Source: Myrica gale
Taxonomy: Eukaryota > Streptophyta > Magnoliopsida > Fagales > Myricaceae
Direction: 5' to 3'
Length of the DNA: 64,000 nucleotides
Assembly: GCA_963930655.1 (NCBI GenBank)
Contig: OZ005619.1
Span: forward strand, 1,656,501-1,720,500
The notes beneath the pieces were generated by a model that saw only the letters and a list, made by a program, of their open reading frames with translations, had not been told where the DNA came from and searched no databases. This document shows positions 1 through 12,313 of this stretch, in pieces (the stretch's first letter is position 1; each line of letters begins with the position of its first letter). The position numbers and the translations under genes were made by a program.

Positions 1-442
1 GTAATTACTGAATTCTTTCTTAATCGAGGATCGATTTGTCTATCGATCTCGAATCAACAACTCAATCATGGAGTCTCTGGGACCTTGTATCATAATATAA
101 CAGCACTGTAACTGTAGCTTTTAATTAATTGTATGCTACGTACGTACTTAATTAATTACTTGACACCTATTTAATGATCATGATCAATTAATGAAATTGG
201 ATCATGCTATATATAAGATCTTGAAAGCCCAAGGTCTTGTAAGCTTATAAACTATTTTATCTCGGAAATTTTCATGAAGTACTTATAATTAAAATTCATT
301 CTAATAAAATAATTATAACTTGAAAATTTATGAAATTGCGTTGTTAATGTATATATATTCTAAGGGTGAGAGAGTCAATGTATATATTTTCTACTCCATT
401 ACATTATATCTTGGCAAAAGTGTTGCACACAATTACTTCTTA
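1..442. other. AT-rich intergenic DNA upstream of the first OSC
   Basis: No gene is visible. The stretch is AT-rich with many TTAATTAA-type runs. The small open frames here have no coding character. Confidence 0.6.
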
Positions 443-621
443 GGGGCTGTTCGTTTATAAAAAATTCTCAGGATTTTTTGAATCCTCACCATTCTACAAC
501 CAAACATCATTTTTCACACCACATAAATATAACTACAACACGCATACCAATAAAGTTAACATCACATAAAAATTCTTAAAACACAAAAAATCCTCACAAA
601 ACACCTTAACCGAACATCCCC
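443..621 (+). mobile_element. Tourist-like (PIF/Harbinger) MITE, copy 1
   Basis: A 179 bp element begins GGGGCTGTTCG and ends CGAACATCCCC, so the ends are inverted repeats. It is flanked on both sides by TTA, the 3 bp target duplication typical of PIF/Harbinger. The internal core (ACACGCATACCAATAAA) recurs in copies near 37.2 kb and, inverted, near 54.9 kb. Confidence 0.7.
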
Positions 622-959
622 TTAATTGGCATATATATGTTAATTAAGTCAGGTAGTACTACTCATGAAACAATAGGTGAGAATTAATTAATTAATTATT
701 GATCTGACAAGTTTTCTGCAACTCATGATTAATCATTAATTAATAGGCATTGTCAGCTAGTCGCTTTGCACATTAATTACACCATCATTAATATTTTTTA
801 ATTAATTGCATTTTCAGTTAATAATCAAAACGCAGGTGATCAGATTCTAACTCGATGTAATTAATATTAAAATTTTCAGTAAGTTAAGTATACAATGCAT
901 TGATCGAAGTGGGACAGTAATTTATTATTGATTAATACTACATTACAGAAGGATATCTT

Positions 960-1150
960 ATGTTTGGTGCCCAAATATTTGGGCTCAAATATTTGGATTT
1001 AATTATAAAAAATTTATCACATAATTTTTTATTATTATAATACTTATTAAACATATTCTCTCTCTTTACTTTTTCACCAACTCTCATAACATATCTTTAC
1101 TTTATAATATTTCTCAAACCCCAATACTCAAAATTTTCACTCTCAAAATG
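960..1150. repeat. AT-rich MITE family A, copy 1
   Basis: A short AT-rich repeat with a TATAATA-rich centre, a CTCTCTCTTTACTTTTTCACC motif region and an AAAATTTT terminus. Similar sequences recur near 4.0, 21.0, 27.8, 49.9, 53.0 and 55.1 kb, in both orientations. The ends are degenerate and no clear target duplication was fixed for this copy. Confidence 0.45.
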
Positions 1151-1487
1151 ATCCAAACTTTCGATACGAGGTTAAATAATAATTCCGATCTTTCCCCTTA
1201 GGTTAATTTATTTATACCCGTACCCAAACATTCGATACGAGGTTAAATTCGAAAAGGTACCGTTGATCATCAGTAGTACAGAAGAGGATGTTTTTGAGAT
1301 TTTAGTCAACTGTTGAAGGGTATCCAACAGCCGAAGTTCGTTTCATGCAGCCAATATTTATTCCAGGCATGTGCATCATGCCATCACCGTTGAAGATTCT
1401 ACCCGATACGGTTCACCAACCCTCCCTGGCAGCTAACACGCTTCGATTTCTTCCTTCCTCTCCCCTCGGCCCCCCTCTCTGATCTTC

Positions 1488-1497
1488 TATATATATA
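1488..1497 (+). promoter_or_regulatory. Candidate TATA box of the first OSC
   Basis: A TATATATATA run follows a C/T-rich stretch and lies about 490 bp upstream of the start codon. A 5'UTR intron with an acceptor near 1953 (CTTGTAG) would bring the cap site close to this box. TA runs are common in the window, so this is only a candidate. Confidence 0.35.
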
Positions 1498-1979
1498 GCT
1501 AGCGGGAAGCTCTCAACACACCATCTTTGCATCCCGTTAATACTCTTAAGAACCAAAGAGTACTTCTTATATTCTTCCTCTCTAAACCTTTCTAAGGTAC
1601 TCAAGATGTCTCTCTCCATGTTCTATTCACCTCTCATTTGATTCCACAGTTTTCTCGAGAAGCTCCCCACTCTTTTTTCTGTACAGAAGATCATGGGCTA
1701 GCTGTATGCTAGCATAGCACTAATGATATCAACGGGATCTCTGTTTTTAACCATTTAAATTGGCTGCAGATATATCTTTCTTTTTAAGTGTTAAAAACAT
1801 TTAACTGTATATATACATAGCAAAGATCTCTTACGTATATCGTTTGGCAAAAATTACTATATACCCCTGTCGATATCCATACACGTTGTATTTCGAGAAA
1901 TATAGCTATATTTACATGACGATAGGGGGTATAACAGTCTTTTCCACTTGTAGGGCTTTTGTTCCTGACATAGATCAGG

Positions 1980-2179
1980 ATGTGGAAGTTGAAGATAGCA
2001 GAAGGAGGCCCAGGGTTGTACAGTGTAAACAACTTCATTGGGCGGCAACACTGGGAGTTCGACCCTGATGCTGGTAATCCCGAAGAACGTGCCGAAGTTG
2101 AAAGGGTCCGGGAGGAGTTTAAGAAAAATCGGTTTCAGAGGAAACATAGTGCTGATGTTTTGACGAGGACGCAGGTACA

Positions 2180-2265
<86 letters not shown>

Positions 2266-2939
2266 GTGTGTCTCTTCATCTCTCACACAGTTTCCTGAAG
2301 GTCGACCTTGAGTTGACGAGACGTTTGTGAAGAAAGTGGTAGGTGTATGAGAGAAAGTTGACAAGATTAAAGACGAAACAGGCTTTCGCATTTTGTACGT
2401 CTTCCTTTTTCATCTCCATTATTGAGGTATTTTTGTACAAATTACGTTGGAAGTACTGGGGAAGGAACAGCTCACACAACATAAAAAGATATAATAGAAG
2501 CTGGTATTTGTAGTCAACATGATCTACCCAGCAAATAAGCATGCATAGGCAATTGCGTCAGCATATCAAAGTTTATCACCATCTAGAAAGAAATTAAAAC
2601 AGGTTCCATTTTGAAAACGGAAAGTTGCGTTCTGCTTAAGGATAACTAGTGATTATAAGTATATATATCATGTGACCTTTGGTGTATGAATGATTCTCTT
2701 AAGAATGGAAGCTCAGCTCGTGAAGAACTAACTAATTGGTACAACCCTTAAGGTCTACATGTAGTGGAGCTGCTATATTAATGATTCCATCAAGTATATA
2801 TAAGCTGCTACTTACCAAGTTCATGAATTATACGTAGTTCCCTAGATCCAAACAAATAGTTTGGATTAAAAAAAATGGCATATATTAAAACTGGAAATTA
2901 GGTGGATACCGAAATTGCTTTTAATTAGTCTTAGTGGTA

Positions 2940-3002
<63 letters not shown>

Positions 3003-6000
3003 AATTAGCTTGAAGAGGAAAACTCATGAGATCACCATACTCATGGTCGAGTACTCATTAATGGAGCCTTTTATCCGATCTCATGATTTAGTGTACGTAC
3101 TCGGGGTTCTTAAGAAATAATTGCAGAGAAGGAGAGGCATACGCAGACAACGCCATTTCCTAATTAATTTATAATTACGCGATGACAGTTCATTTGCTTT
3201 CATCAGTACTCCTCCCCCTCACGAGTTGAGAAAATTAGCAATAATATATGTACAGGGAAAACTCTCTTAAATAACTGATGTAGGCAATGGGCAATTGGTT
3301 TTTTTTGTTAAAATAAATAGATATATATATATATATTCTATCACTTGAAGAAGCCATAGTGGGTAATAGTTCTTTATTGTATTTTATATTAAGAAAACTT
3401 GTCTCCAAAACAAGTAGCTTAATAGTTGGAAGAACCGATCTTCAATGAATACCACTCAAGGAAAAACTTCTTTAACTATCAAATAGGTATTCCGTCATGA
3501 TTAATCTTTTAATTTTTTTTAGAAACACCTCAAATAATCATGCATTAATCAAACTTATAGAAAATACTTTTTGCCGATTTTGATATAGGGTTTATATATG
3601 TTTTCTAGACAACTTGCACCTTAGGAATTATATATGTATGAAAATATCTCAACTTCTGAAAAAAGACAAGTAATCGATCGAATAGGTAATTAATTAATCC
3701 AGCTGAACCCACTATAGTATGACGCCACATATACCAAACGAAACATAGGCCATGTTTGGGAATTAGGTTAATTAGGCTTAGTTTTTAGTTTCTGAGACCT
3801 GATCTTGACTTCCTATTTAATTTATATATGCCTAATCATTTCTGGCCGTATTCAAAATGCGAGTGAAACGATTTGATTGGCTATAGGATAGACTCTACTC
3901 TTTAAACTTAACCCTAAAGAGCAGGTTTTACAAACGAAAATAAAAACTTTTTAAATTACGGCCTAATTACTTATAAAATTAGAATAAGACATTTTTACCT
4001 TATGTAAACTATGGCAAACATTTTTAGCTTATATAGGTGGTGTTTGTTTGTGGAAATTTTGGAGTTGTGGAAATGTTGGGTATGAGGATTTGTGAAAAAA
4101 TAAATATATTTTATGGAATTTGATATAAAATGAAGAGAACAAAAATTAATTGAATATTATAATATTATTTTATAATTTGATGAGGAGAGATAAATTATTT
4201 TATAATTGTGTAGAAATTTTGAGCAGTGAAAATTTCCACCCAAACACCCCGTAGACCCCTTCTTTTCTTTTTTTTTCTTTTGGTTTATTAGACTATAGGA
4301 TCTGACACATGTCATTGGTTCCAGAAAGGTGCTAACCAACAAAAAAATCATGGAATAATAATGCTCAAAATAATGAAATTGTAATTGTCAGCCATTTTCT
4401 ACTTTGAAAACCGTACGAATTAATGCAAACCAAAAGGGCAAAAATAATGTTAGAATTTTCTGTGCAGGATCTGGGAACCTTTTTTTGGGCCTACGAGGCC
4501 CAACAGTATTAAATTATTATTTAGTGATTTCACATTGATTTCCTCACATGATTAGAATTGAGATCAAATGAAATGGACTTATTTCTTACTTGAAAATTTC
4601 TTCCCACTTTTGGATCTTGGAAAACTCACAGCTTAGGAAAGAAAACCCACACGGGCCAATTCCACCCCCAGTGACAGTGAAAGAAACAGAGGAGATAACA
4701 GAGGAAGCAGTCATAGCTACACTCAGAAGAGCACTCGGCTACTTTTCCTCCATTCAGGCCCATGATGGCCACTGGCCTGGTGAATGTTCCGGCCCCCTTT
4801 TTTACATACAACCCTTGGTACGTATCCTTTCTGTATGCATTGTTCAAACAAAATATTTTGTTTGTCCTTGATTTTTCCTTTGGCTTAGACAAAATACGTC
4901 TGCATAAATTCTCACATTTCTTCTTCTTTAAGAGATAAGCCTTCAATAATGCCCATCATCATTGATTCAATTTTCTTGAATTTGTTTTGAAATTAAGCTT
5001 GTAAACAGAGATACAGGACTTAAAAGCACAACTATGTGTTCTTGCAGGTAATGGCCTTGTACATTACTGGAGCTCTGAATGCTGTTTTTTCACCAGAACA
5101 TCAAAAGGAAATTATTCGGTTCTTGTATAATCATCAGGTATATTATTTGGGTTCTTTTGCTTCCTCTTCAACACGAGTTTATGCTGCGATGCTTTGCTGT
5201 TCAACCTGCGATAAAGGCCTTGGAAACCAAAATTTGGACTGGATATTAAATACAAGCTGTGCTTTTTTTTTTTTGCTGATGTTTGTACTTCTTGTGTTGG
5301 ATAGAATGAAGACGGAGGATGGGGCTTTCATATAGAGGCTAACAGCACAATGTTTGGCTCTGTCTTGAGCTACGTTGCCTTGAGGATACTTGGAGAGGGA
5401 CCTGAAGATGGTGAAGACAGAGCTATGGGCAGAGGCCGGACATGGATCCTTGACCACGGTGGTTTAGTGACTATTCCCTCGTGGGGAAAGTTTTGGGTTG
5501 CGGTATGAACAATCATTAATGGCAGCTCCATTAATCTATTAGCCGTCAATAATTCTCTTCAACTCTCTACATATGCTGACTAAGATTGCTCTAGTTGTCC
5601 AATTCAAGACTCTCCCACTACGCACTAGGGATCCTATCATGCATGGTAATAGTCGAGTTTCGTGGGAAAACAAAAACAATAATATTTCCCTCCTTTGGAT
5701 TAGAGACCCAATATTAGTCCATGACCATTATCAGAGGCAAACTCATTCGGTCAAAATTGCTCCTCCATCGCCTTGTTAGCCTGGTAGTCCATGTCCCAGA
5801 CTCCCAAGCCCATTACATTATAGCAACTAAATTTCTGCACAAAGTTCTGCTAATCCAATCTCCCATGGGGCCATGGCGTTTTCTTTTTTATCCTGAGGAA
5901 ATCTTCCAGACTTGCAACGAGTCAAATTTATCTGTGTTAAAGTGAAAACTCAAATACCTGCTTTCATTTACAGGTACTCGGATTGTATGAGTGGTCAGGC

Positions 6001-9000
6001 TGCAATCCACTACCCCCAGAGTTGTGGTTTCTTCCTGACATATGCCCCGTTAATGCAGGTATTGTCACTCTTTTTTTTCCATGAAAAGGATTGTACGTTC
6101 TAGAATAAGTATTATCTAAAGCACCAGTTAGCTGAGTGATTAAAAGAAAAAAAGTTAGCTGAGTGATTGTATGTGAAACTAACTGTCTCCATTATATGAA
6201 ATGCAGGAAAAATATTAAGCTACTGTCGCTTGGTTTACATGCCTATGTCTTATTTATATGGGAAGAGGTTTGTTGGTCCAATCACTGGTTTAGTTCTATC
6301 ACTGAGACAAGAGTTGTATAACGAACCTTACTATCAACTTGACTGGAATAAGGCTCGAAACAGTGTCGCAGAGGTTAGTTGAATCTTACTCCTACCTTTC
6401 CTCTGCCTCGCTGCTCAGTAAAAAATTTCACAGTTTATCAATAAAATATTCATCTCAGATAAATATGTTGTGTCTATTCATACTCCCATTTTCATAAACA
6501 TTTTAAGGATACAGAGAACTTACCCCAAGTGCTAATTTTAGGAGGATATATGCTATCCGCACCCCCTCATACAAGATATGCTATGGGGATTTCTTCATCA
6601 TGTAGCAGAGCCTGTTCTGATGCGTTGGCCTTTTTCAAAGTTGAGGGAGAAAGCCCTACAAGTTTCAATCGATCTTGTACATTACGAGGACGAGAACAGC
6701 AGATACCTATGCATTGGATGTGTAGAAAAGGTCAGTAACTAGTGCCTTAGTTCAATCACGGTGAACCATATATAAATCAAACTACTTGTGTTACCCATGC
6801 ACGAACAAGTTTGTTAAGGTGAAAGATTATTACAGGTTCTGTGTCTGATGGCCTGTTGGGTCGAAGATCCCAATTCAGAGGCATACAAGCTTCATCTAGC
6901 CAGACTTCCAGACTACTATTGGGTTGCTGAAGATGGTTTAAAAATTCAGGTAAAATGGTAATCCCTTCCTTTATTTTGATTATAGGTGTTTTGCGGAACA
7001 AGAACCAAAACTCGAATTAGCAAATCCATGCGCATGTCATGAGAGTTTTGATGCAATTACGTATACTTAAAGCATCTGTTCAAGAGTCGAGAATAAAGAA
7101 TAGCAAAATCTTGATTCGTTTGAATGACTGCTGCTTTATCTTGTGCAGAGTTTGGGCTGTCAGACGTGGGATGCAGTTTTTGGTATTCAAGCCATTCTCG
7201 CTTGTAATCTAAATGAAGAGTACGGGCCAACTCTTCGTAAAGCACATGACTTTTTGAAGGCTTCACAGGTTAGAAGATAAATCAAATACCACCCACATGA
7301 CTTTCTTAAAAAAACCAAATTGTATTTTTGACTAAATTGAGTTATTTTCTAGGTCCTAGAAAACCCTTCTGGGGACTTCAAAGCAATGTACAGACACATA
7401 AGCAAAGGAGCATGGACATTCTCTATGGGAGACCATGGTTGGCAGGTATCTGACTGCACAGCAGAAGGGTTGAAGGTAATGCCTTAACGCAAATGAAAAA
7501 CCTGTATACTAGACTTGCTCTTTCTTAAGGTGTGTCAACTGTAAAAGGAAGAACTTGATTTGGCAAAACTTCTGCTGTCATATAGGTTGCACTCTTGTTA
7601 TCGCAAATGCCAACCGACCTAGTTGGGGAAAAGATAGAGACAGAGCGGCTTTATGATGCCGTGAATGTCGTTCTTTCTCTACAAGTAAGAATTCAACTTA
7701 CATGCTCTATATTTTTCGTTCTTTTTTCCTCTGTTTGTGCCGTCGACCAAGCAGCAAAATAAAACGAAACAATCACATATGAGGATACAAGAAATTTACC
7801 GGTGCCTTACTGGTGCCTTAAAGGATTTGGCTTAATAAATTACTTTCTTTCGATTGCCAATACAGAGTAGCAATGGAGGTTTTGCAACATGGGAACCTCA
7901 AAGAGCTTTCCGGTGGTTGCATGTAACTTCTGCAACACTTCCTCCAAACATGTTTGAATATTTCAAAAATTTTGCGTATAACTATCTATTCTATACCTCT
8001 GACAATCGATCATTGACAAAAACTTTGTATCTTTTCCTGCAGAAGTTTAACCCCACGGAGCTTTTTGACGATGTTCTCGTTGAGCGAGAGTACGATAAGA
8101 TATCCTCTGCACAACATCACTTGACATAGTATTGGTCTCATCTTTGCTTCATAACATCTAACTTGTCTCTCACCTTATAGGACTGTCGAGTGCACTTCTT
8201 CCTCCATTCAGGGTCTTGCTGTCTTTAGAAAGTTCCATCCCCAGCACCGAAGGACGGAGATAGATTGTAGCATTTCCAGGGCAATTCAGCACATCCAAAA
8301 CTTACAAGAACCTGATGGATCATGGTAATGGGTTTTCTTTTTATCACACAACATACTCTGGAAGAAATAAGGCTCTAAGCCTTCTAGTTAAAGTGAGTAT
8401 TTCTAAACATCAGGATTTACTCAAAGATTAGGACGTATACAGGTACGGTAATTGGGGGATTTGCTATACCTATGGTACATGGTTTGGAGTTGCGGGGCTT
8501 GCAGCCTGTGGAAGACATTGTGGCAATTGTCCTGCATTGCGCAGAGCTTGTGAATTTTTGCTATCAAAACAACTACCCGATGGAGGATGGGGAGAGAGTT
8601 ACCTATCAAGCAGGAAAAAGGTATGGAAAATTTTGTTTTAAGTTGAATGTGTACTGCTCAAGCACGAGAAAGAAAGAAAATGTGAGTGAAAAAGGAAAGA
8701 GGGGAACTTAATAAAAGCTTGTTTGTGAAACAGGTGTGGACGAATACAATCGGCAACCGAGCAAACGTGGTCCAAACTGCATGGGCTCTATTAGCACTCA
8801 TTGAGGCAGGCCAGGTCGGTCCCTCGTTTTTCCCTCGTTTGACTAACTAGATAAACTATGGCTCAAACCGGACATTCTGCAGCGAAAATATTTATATAGT
8901 CACATCCAAGAAGGATTGTTACGCTAGTTACCATCTCCCCTATATGAAAAGAAATGACTAACTTGATGCACTAAATATAGTCAAGAAAGCGTTAACCTTA

Positions 9001-9479
9001 AGTATTGAATGGTCAATTTTGGAGAAGTGGAAGTTTTTAGTAGTTGCTTTAGGCAGTAGGAGCACAACTACCCTTTTGCAGATTCTGACGGTTTTCCTTT
9101 TTTCTTTGGAATTTAGGCCATGGTAGATCCAACACCAATTCATCGTGGAATGAGGGCATTGATCAATTCACAGATGGAAGACGGTGACTTCCCTCAACAG
9201 GTAATTCATGTTTGATGTTTACACCAAATCCAACAGACTAAAGTTAAGTTTACGTGTTTATCATTTTTGTAATTCTGTTTTTTCTTCCTCTCTTTTTTCA
9301 CGTAAACCATTTTCCGCATACCAAGCTGTCTGCAAGCATTTGTATGACCAGTGGTTATTGGCAAACAGGAACAAGCAGGAGCATTTTATGTGAACGGAGC
9401 ACAAACCTACGCATTATATAGAAACACTTTCCCGATATGGGCTATTGGAGAATATCGTAGGAGAGTTCTGTATGCATAA
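1980..9479 (+). CDS. Oxidosqualene cyclase, pentacyclic triterpene (lupeol/mixed-amyrin) type, complete
   Basis: Predicted to cyclise 2,3-oxidosqualene to a pentacyclic triterpene alcohol at the ER membrane. There are 18 exons: 1980-2174, 4632-4817, 5048-5137, 5305-5502, 5974-6058, 6207-6373, 6542-6730, 6836-6949, 7149-7268, 7353-7475, 7586-7684, 7866-7922, 8043-8089, 8181-8324, 8443-8620, 8734-8814, 9117-9200, 9369-9479. They join in frame to 755 aa, the usual family length. An in-frame TAG precedes the MWKLK start. The catalytic DCTAE is present (Asp482), with QW-type repeats such as DGGWG. Lupeol synthases carry MLCYCR and beta-amyrin synthases MWCYCR; here the site reads ILSYCR (254-259), so Leu sits where amyrin synthases have Trp. 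Oddities: ERETVECT where the family has Tyr at the Thr558 position, and VNG at 727-729 in place of the conserved KNC. Product identity is inferred; lupeol-like is the best guess. Confidence 0.9.
2183..2264. repeat. (CT)41 microsatellite in OSC intron 1
   Basis: About 82 bp of uninterrupted CT begins 8 bp after the exon 1 donor (GT at 2175) and ends in CTAGTG. On the sense strand it is a long polypyrimidine tract followed by AG, so it resembles a decoy 3' splice site. Confidence 0.95.
2942..2998. repeat. Compound (AT)n-(AG)n microsatellite
   Basis: About 30 bp of AT followed by about 27 bp of AG, inside intron 1 of the first OSC. Confidence 0.9.
4036..4255. repeat. AT-rich MITE family A, copy 2
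   Basis: This copy begins near GGTGGTGTTTGTTTGTGG and ends near CCACCCAAACACCCC, so the ends are loosely inverted. The interior is AT-rich (AATATTATAATATTATTTT) with a GATGAGGAGAGAT motif shared with the 49.9 kb copy. It lies in intron 1 of the first OSC. Confidence 0.55.
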
Positions 9480-9817
9480 AACCAGAATGCATAAGCAAAG
9501 GATTGCATATCGAAGTTTGCCAGACCAAAAGATGGCTGAAAGAGAAGGATTTGTTCAGTCAAATAATACACAATAATACTACTACATCAAAGAGGAGTGT
9601 CTTTTCTTTTTCTTAGTTTTGGAACGCTGCACTGTAACTTACCTGTAATATGTTTTTTTGTAGTAAATTTACCTTTAATTTGTTAAATGGAATCTGTCTT
9701 TGACATAAAGGGGGTCCTATTTTGCACTTCCTCTCCGTAAGAGGCTACTTCGTCCCATAAGTTAGATAAAAAGAGGTGAATCTTGTCCAACGGCTAAATG
9801 GCTTTAACTTTAAAAAA
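9480..9817. other. 3' flank of the first OSC
   Basis: Probable 3'UTR and downstream spacer up to the left end of the Mutator-like element. No other coding signal is seen. Confidence 0.5.
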
Positions 9818-10103
9818 AAAATCAATATTTAGTCACTAATTTTTACTTACTTCTACCGATTAGTCACTAGGATTTACTTTTTTTTTTACTTTTCAATCAC
9901 TAGGTATGAAGTTACTATTAGGTCCTTCCCGTCAATTCATCCTAATAAAAACTCCAGCCACTTCAGCTATTTTTTCAAGTCATCCCTATTTTCCACGTCA
10001 TCAGTCATTTAACAACTACAGCTCAAAACGACAAGCAACTTACGGGTTAAAAAATTCCACGCGCGATATGCTTATGAAGGAATTGGCAAAGCGCACCACC
10101 CCA

Positions 10104-10938
10104 TAGGGCTGTTCACCGGTACCGGTCACCGCTCCCCGCTTAGTAGCGGGGGCGGTGCCGATTGCCATTTTCACAAAAATGCGATGAAAATGGCAGTTCA
10201 ACCCCAAACCGGGGTTTTTTTTTAATATAAGACGTTACGGCGTTGTTTTTCCTTTAGTAGCTTAGGGTTTATTTTTTCACTCGCCCCCTCCCTCATTTTG
10301 CGCACCCCTCTCTTTCTCCTTTAGGCTTCAGCCCCGCAGCTCTCTTTCAGCCGACAACCGCAACCCCCTTGCCTCTCTCTCTCTCTCTCTCTCCCCCTCT
10401 TCTTCCCTCCAGTTTTGTTGCGGTTTGCTGCTGGTTTTGGGATTTTTTTTTTGCGATATGGTTGCGATTTTCTGTTTTGTGGATATTTTTGCGATTTGGT
10501 TGCAATTGTTTTATGGATTTTTTTGCGATTTGTTGTTGGATTTGTGGCTTTTTGTGCGATTTGGTTGTTGTTGGATTGTGTGCGATTTGGTTGCTGTTGA
10601 TTGTTGTTGTTGGATTTGGTTGCGGTTGAGTGTTGCTGTTGGATTGGTTGCAATTGGTTTGTCGATTTGTTGCGATTTGGTTGCTTTTGTGATTTGTTGT
10701 TGGCTTTTTGTGCGATTTGTTGGATTTGTGGCTTTCTCTGGGACTTGGTTGTTGTTGAGTGTTGGATTTGTGGCTTTTTGTGATCTCCGGTGTAGGTAGC
10801 GGTAACCGCTACCGCCACCGTTAGGGGCCGGTTTCTTCCCTAAACGGTGGCAGAGGCGGTGTCCATTTTTGGACAACCGTCCATAGCGGTGGCGGTGGAG
10901 GGCATAACCGTCACCGCCACCGGTTATGCACAGCCCTA
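10104..10938. mobile_element. Non-autonomous hAT element, copy 1
   Basis: An 835 bp element with termini TAGGGCTGT and ACAGCCCTA (inverted). It is flanked by a perfect 8 bp target duplication CCACCCCA (10096-10103 and 10939-10946), the hAT hallmark. Subterminal regions are GC-rich with repeated ACCGGT/GCGGTGGCGG motifs. The centre (about 10430-10790) is strongly G/T-biased with iterated GCGATTTGGTTG-like units. There is no transposase. It sits immediately inside the left MULE terminus. Confidence 0.88.
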
Positions 10939-11526
10939 CCACCCCAACCACAACCGAACGCGTCTCACGGGCTCTCGAATCTCGACAGCCCACTTCCCCA
11001 TTGGTCGTTACCTTACGCCACGGAACTTCCCGTCGTTGATTGGAGCAACCTTCAGTGGCCGCCGTTAGGTCGGGGACTCTCCGGTTGGTCGTTTCTGGGG
11101 TTTGAAACGATGCTTGTTTTGCAGCTGGACTTGATGTTGATCTCGTTCATGAACTGCTTCACACGCTGCCAGGGGAAGAAATCCTCTTCCTCGTCGTTGG
11201 ACGAGTCAGTGGCCCCCTTCGCCTAAAAAAACACAATTGTCCCCTTCGCCAAAAAAATCAGTTCAATTTTATTTTTGTATTAATTTTTTTTATATTGGTT
11301 AAGCCTATGCCCCCTAGACCAGGTGGCAGGCGCCCAACGTCCCAGTCAAGTAGTTGATATATAACATACACATGCTCAAAATAAAAAGTGAATTTAGCAA
11401 TTCAGTGCTTGGATTTTACCTCTTTTTATTTTTTAGTCATTGAATTTTATCTTTTAAAATTTTAGTCCTTAAGTTTATATTTTTTTGATGAAATAGTCAT
11501 TCCATTTGGGTTTTACCCCTTTTATT

Positions 11527-12178
11527 TTTTAGTCCTTGGGTTTAATTTTTTCAAATTTTAATCATTTAGTTTACATTTTTTGACGAAATGTTTTCTTCAG
11601 ATATTATTGTTCAAATTTTAGTATCTGTTATTTACTGTTATTTATTCAAATGACCAAAACTGAGACATTATGTGTTTTATTGAGTTGCAGTAAGCATGTG
11701 GATTCTTTGATTAGTTTGATCATCGCATCTGCCCCCGTGGTATGGAAGTATGACCGTATTTTACAAAGAAAATCAGGACCTACAAGGCCTAATTCATATG
11801 CTGAGTTGTTAGCTAATGTCGCCCTTCAATTAGGGTAAGTTCAAATTTTAATATATGTTATTTACTGTTATTTATTCAAAGCATCAAAACTGAGACATGA
11901 TGTGTTATATTAAGTTGCAGAAAACACGTAAATTCTTTAATTAGTTAGATCTCCGCACATGCCTCCGTGGAATGGAAATACGACCGTATTTTACAAAGAA
12001 AATCAATGACCTATAAGGCCTAACGGAAGGGCCACATCAACTGACCTGAGTTGCCAGTTGATGTGGCCCTTCCGTTAGGGAAACAGACAAATCCTTAACG
12101 AAAGGGTCATTTCGTCAAAAAATGTAAATCTAAGAACTAAAATTTGAAAAATTAAACACAAAGACTAAAATGTCAATT
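11527..12178. mobile_element. Fold-back element with internal tandem duplication, nested in the MULE
   Basis: The ends are inverted: the segment about 11527-11590 (with ACATTTTTTGACGAAATG) is mirrored at about 12108-12178 (CATTTCGTCAAAAAATGT). Inside, a unit of about 220 bp starting TTATTTACTGTTATTTATTC is present twice in direct orientation (about 11626-11838 and 11856-12020). Both units contain GACCGTATTTTACAAAGAAA. The terminal style resembles the Mutator-type MITEs elsewhere in the window. Its outer limits are uncertain. Confidence 0.55.
12019..12079. repeat. Perfect 25 bp inverted repeat with 11 bp loop
   Basis: Arms 12019-12043 and 12055-12079 are exact reverse complements, starting CCTAACGGAAGGGCC. 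The arms lie inside the fold-back element and could extrude as a strong hairpin. Confidence 0.9.
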
Positions 12179-12313
12179 TTCCAAATAAAAATGCTTCTCC
12201 TATTATTACCCAGCTTCCATGCGTAGAAAAGCACCCACCAAAGTAACACACAAGTTCTCCGTCTCCTAAAACACAGTAAGCAAACCTAAACATACCAAAT
12301 TGATGCAACTACA

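Noticed and set aside
1857..2279. 140-codon minus-strand frame with an Arg-Glu repeat
   Set aside because: It is only the translation of the CT microsatellite and lies antisense to OSC exon 1.
10321..10993. Gln/Asn/Lys-rich minus-strand frames and Cys/Phe/Leu-rich plus-strand frames
   Set aside because: They are readings of the G/T-biased hAT core; length comes from absence of stops in biased DNA.
11149..11226. Short plus-strand frame MNCFTRCQGKK in the MULE, resembling a lipid-anchored RLCK N-terminus
   Set aside because: Only 25 codons with no following kinase sequence; too short to support a call.
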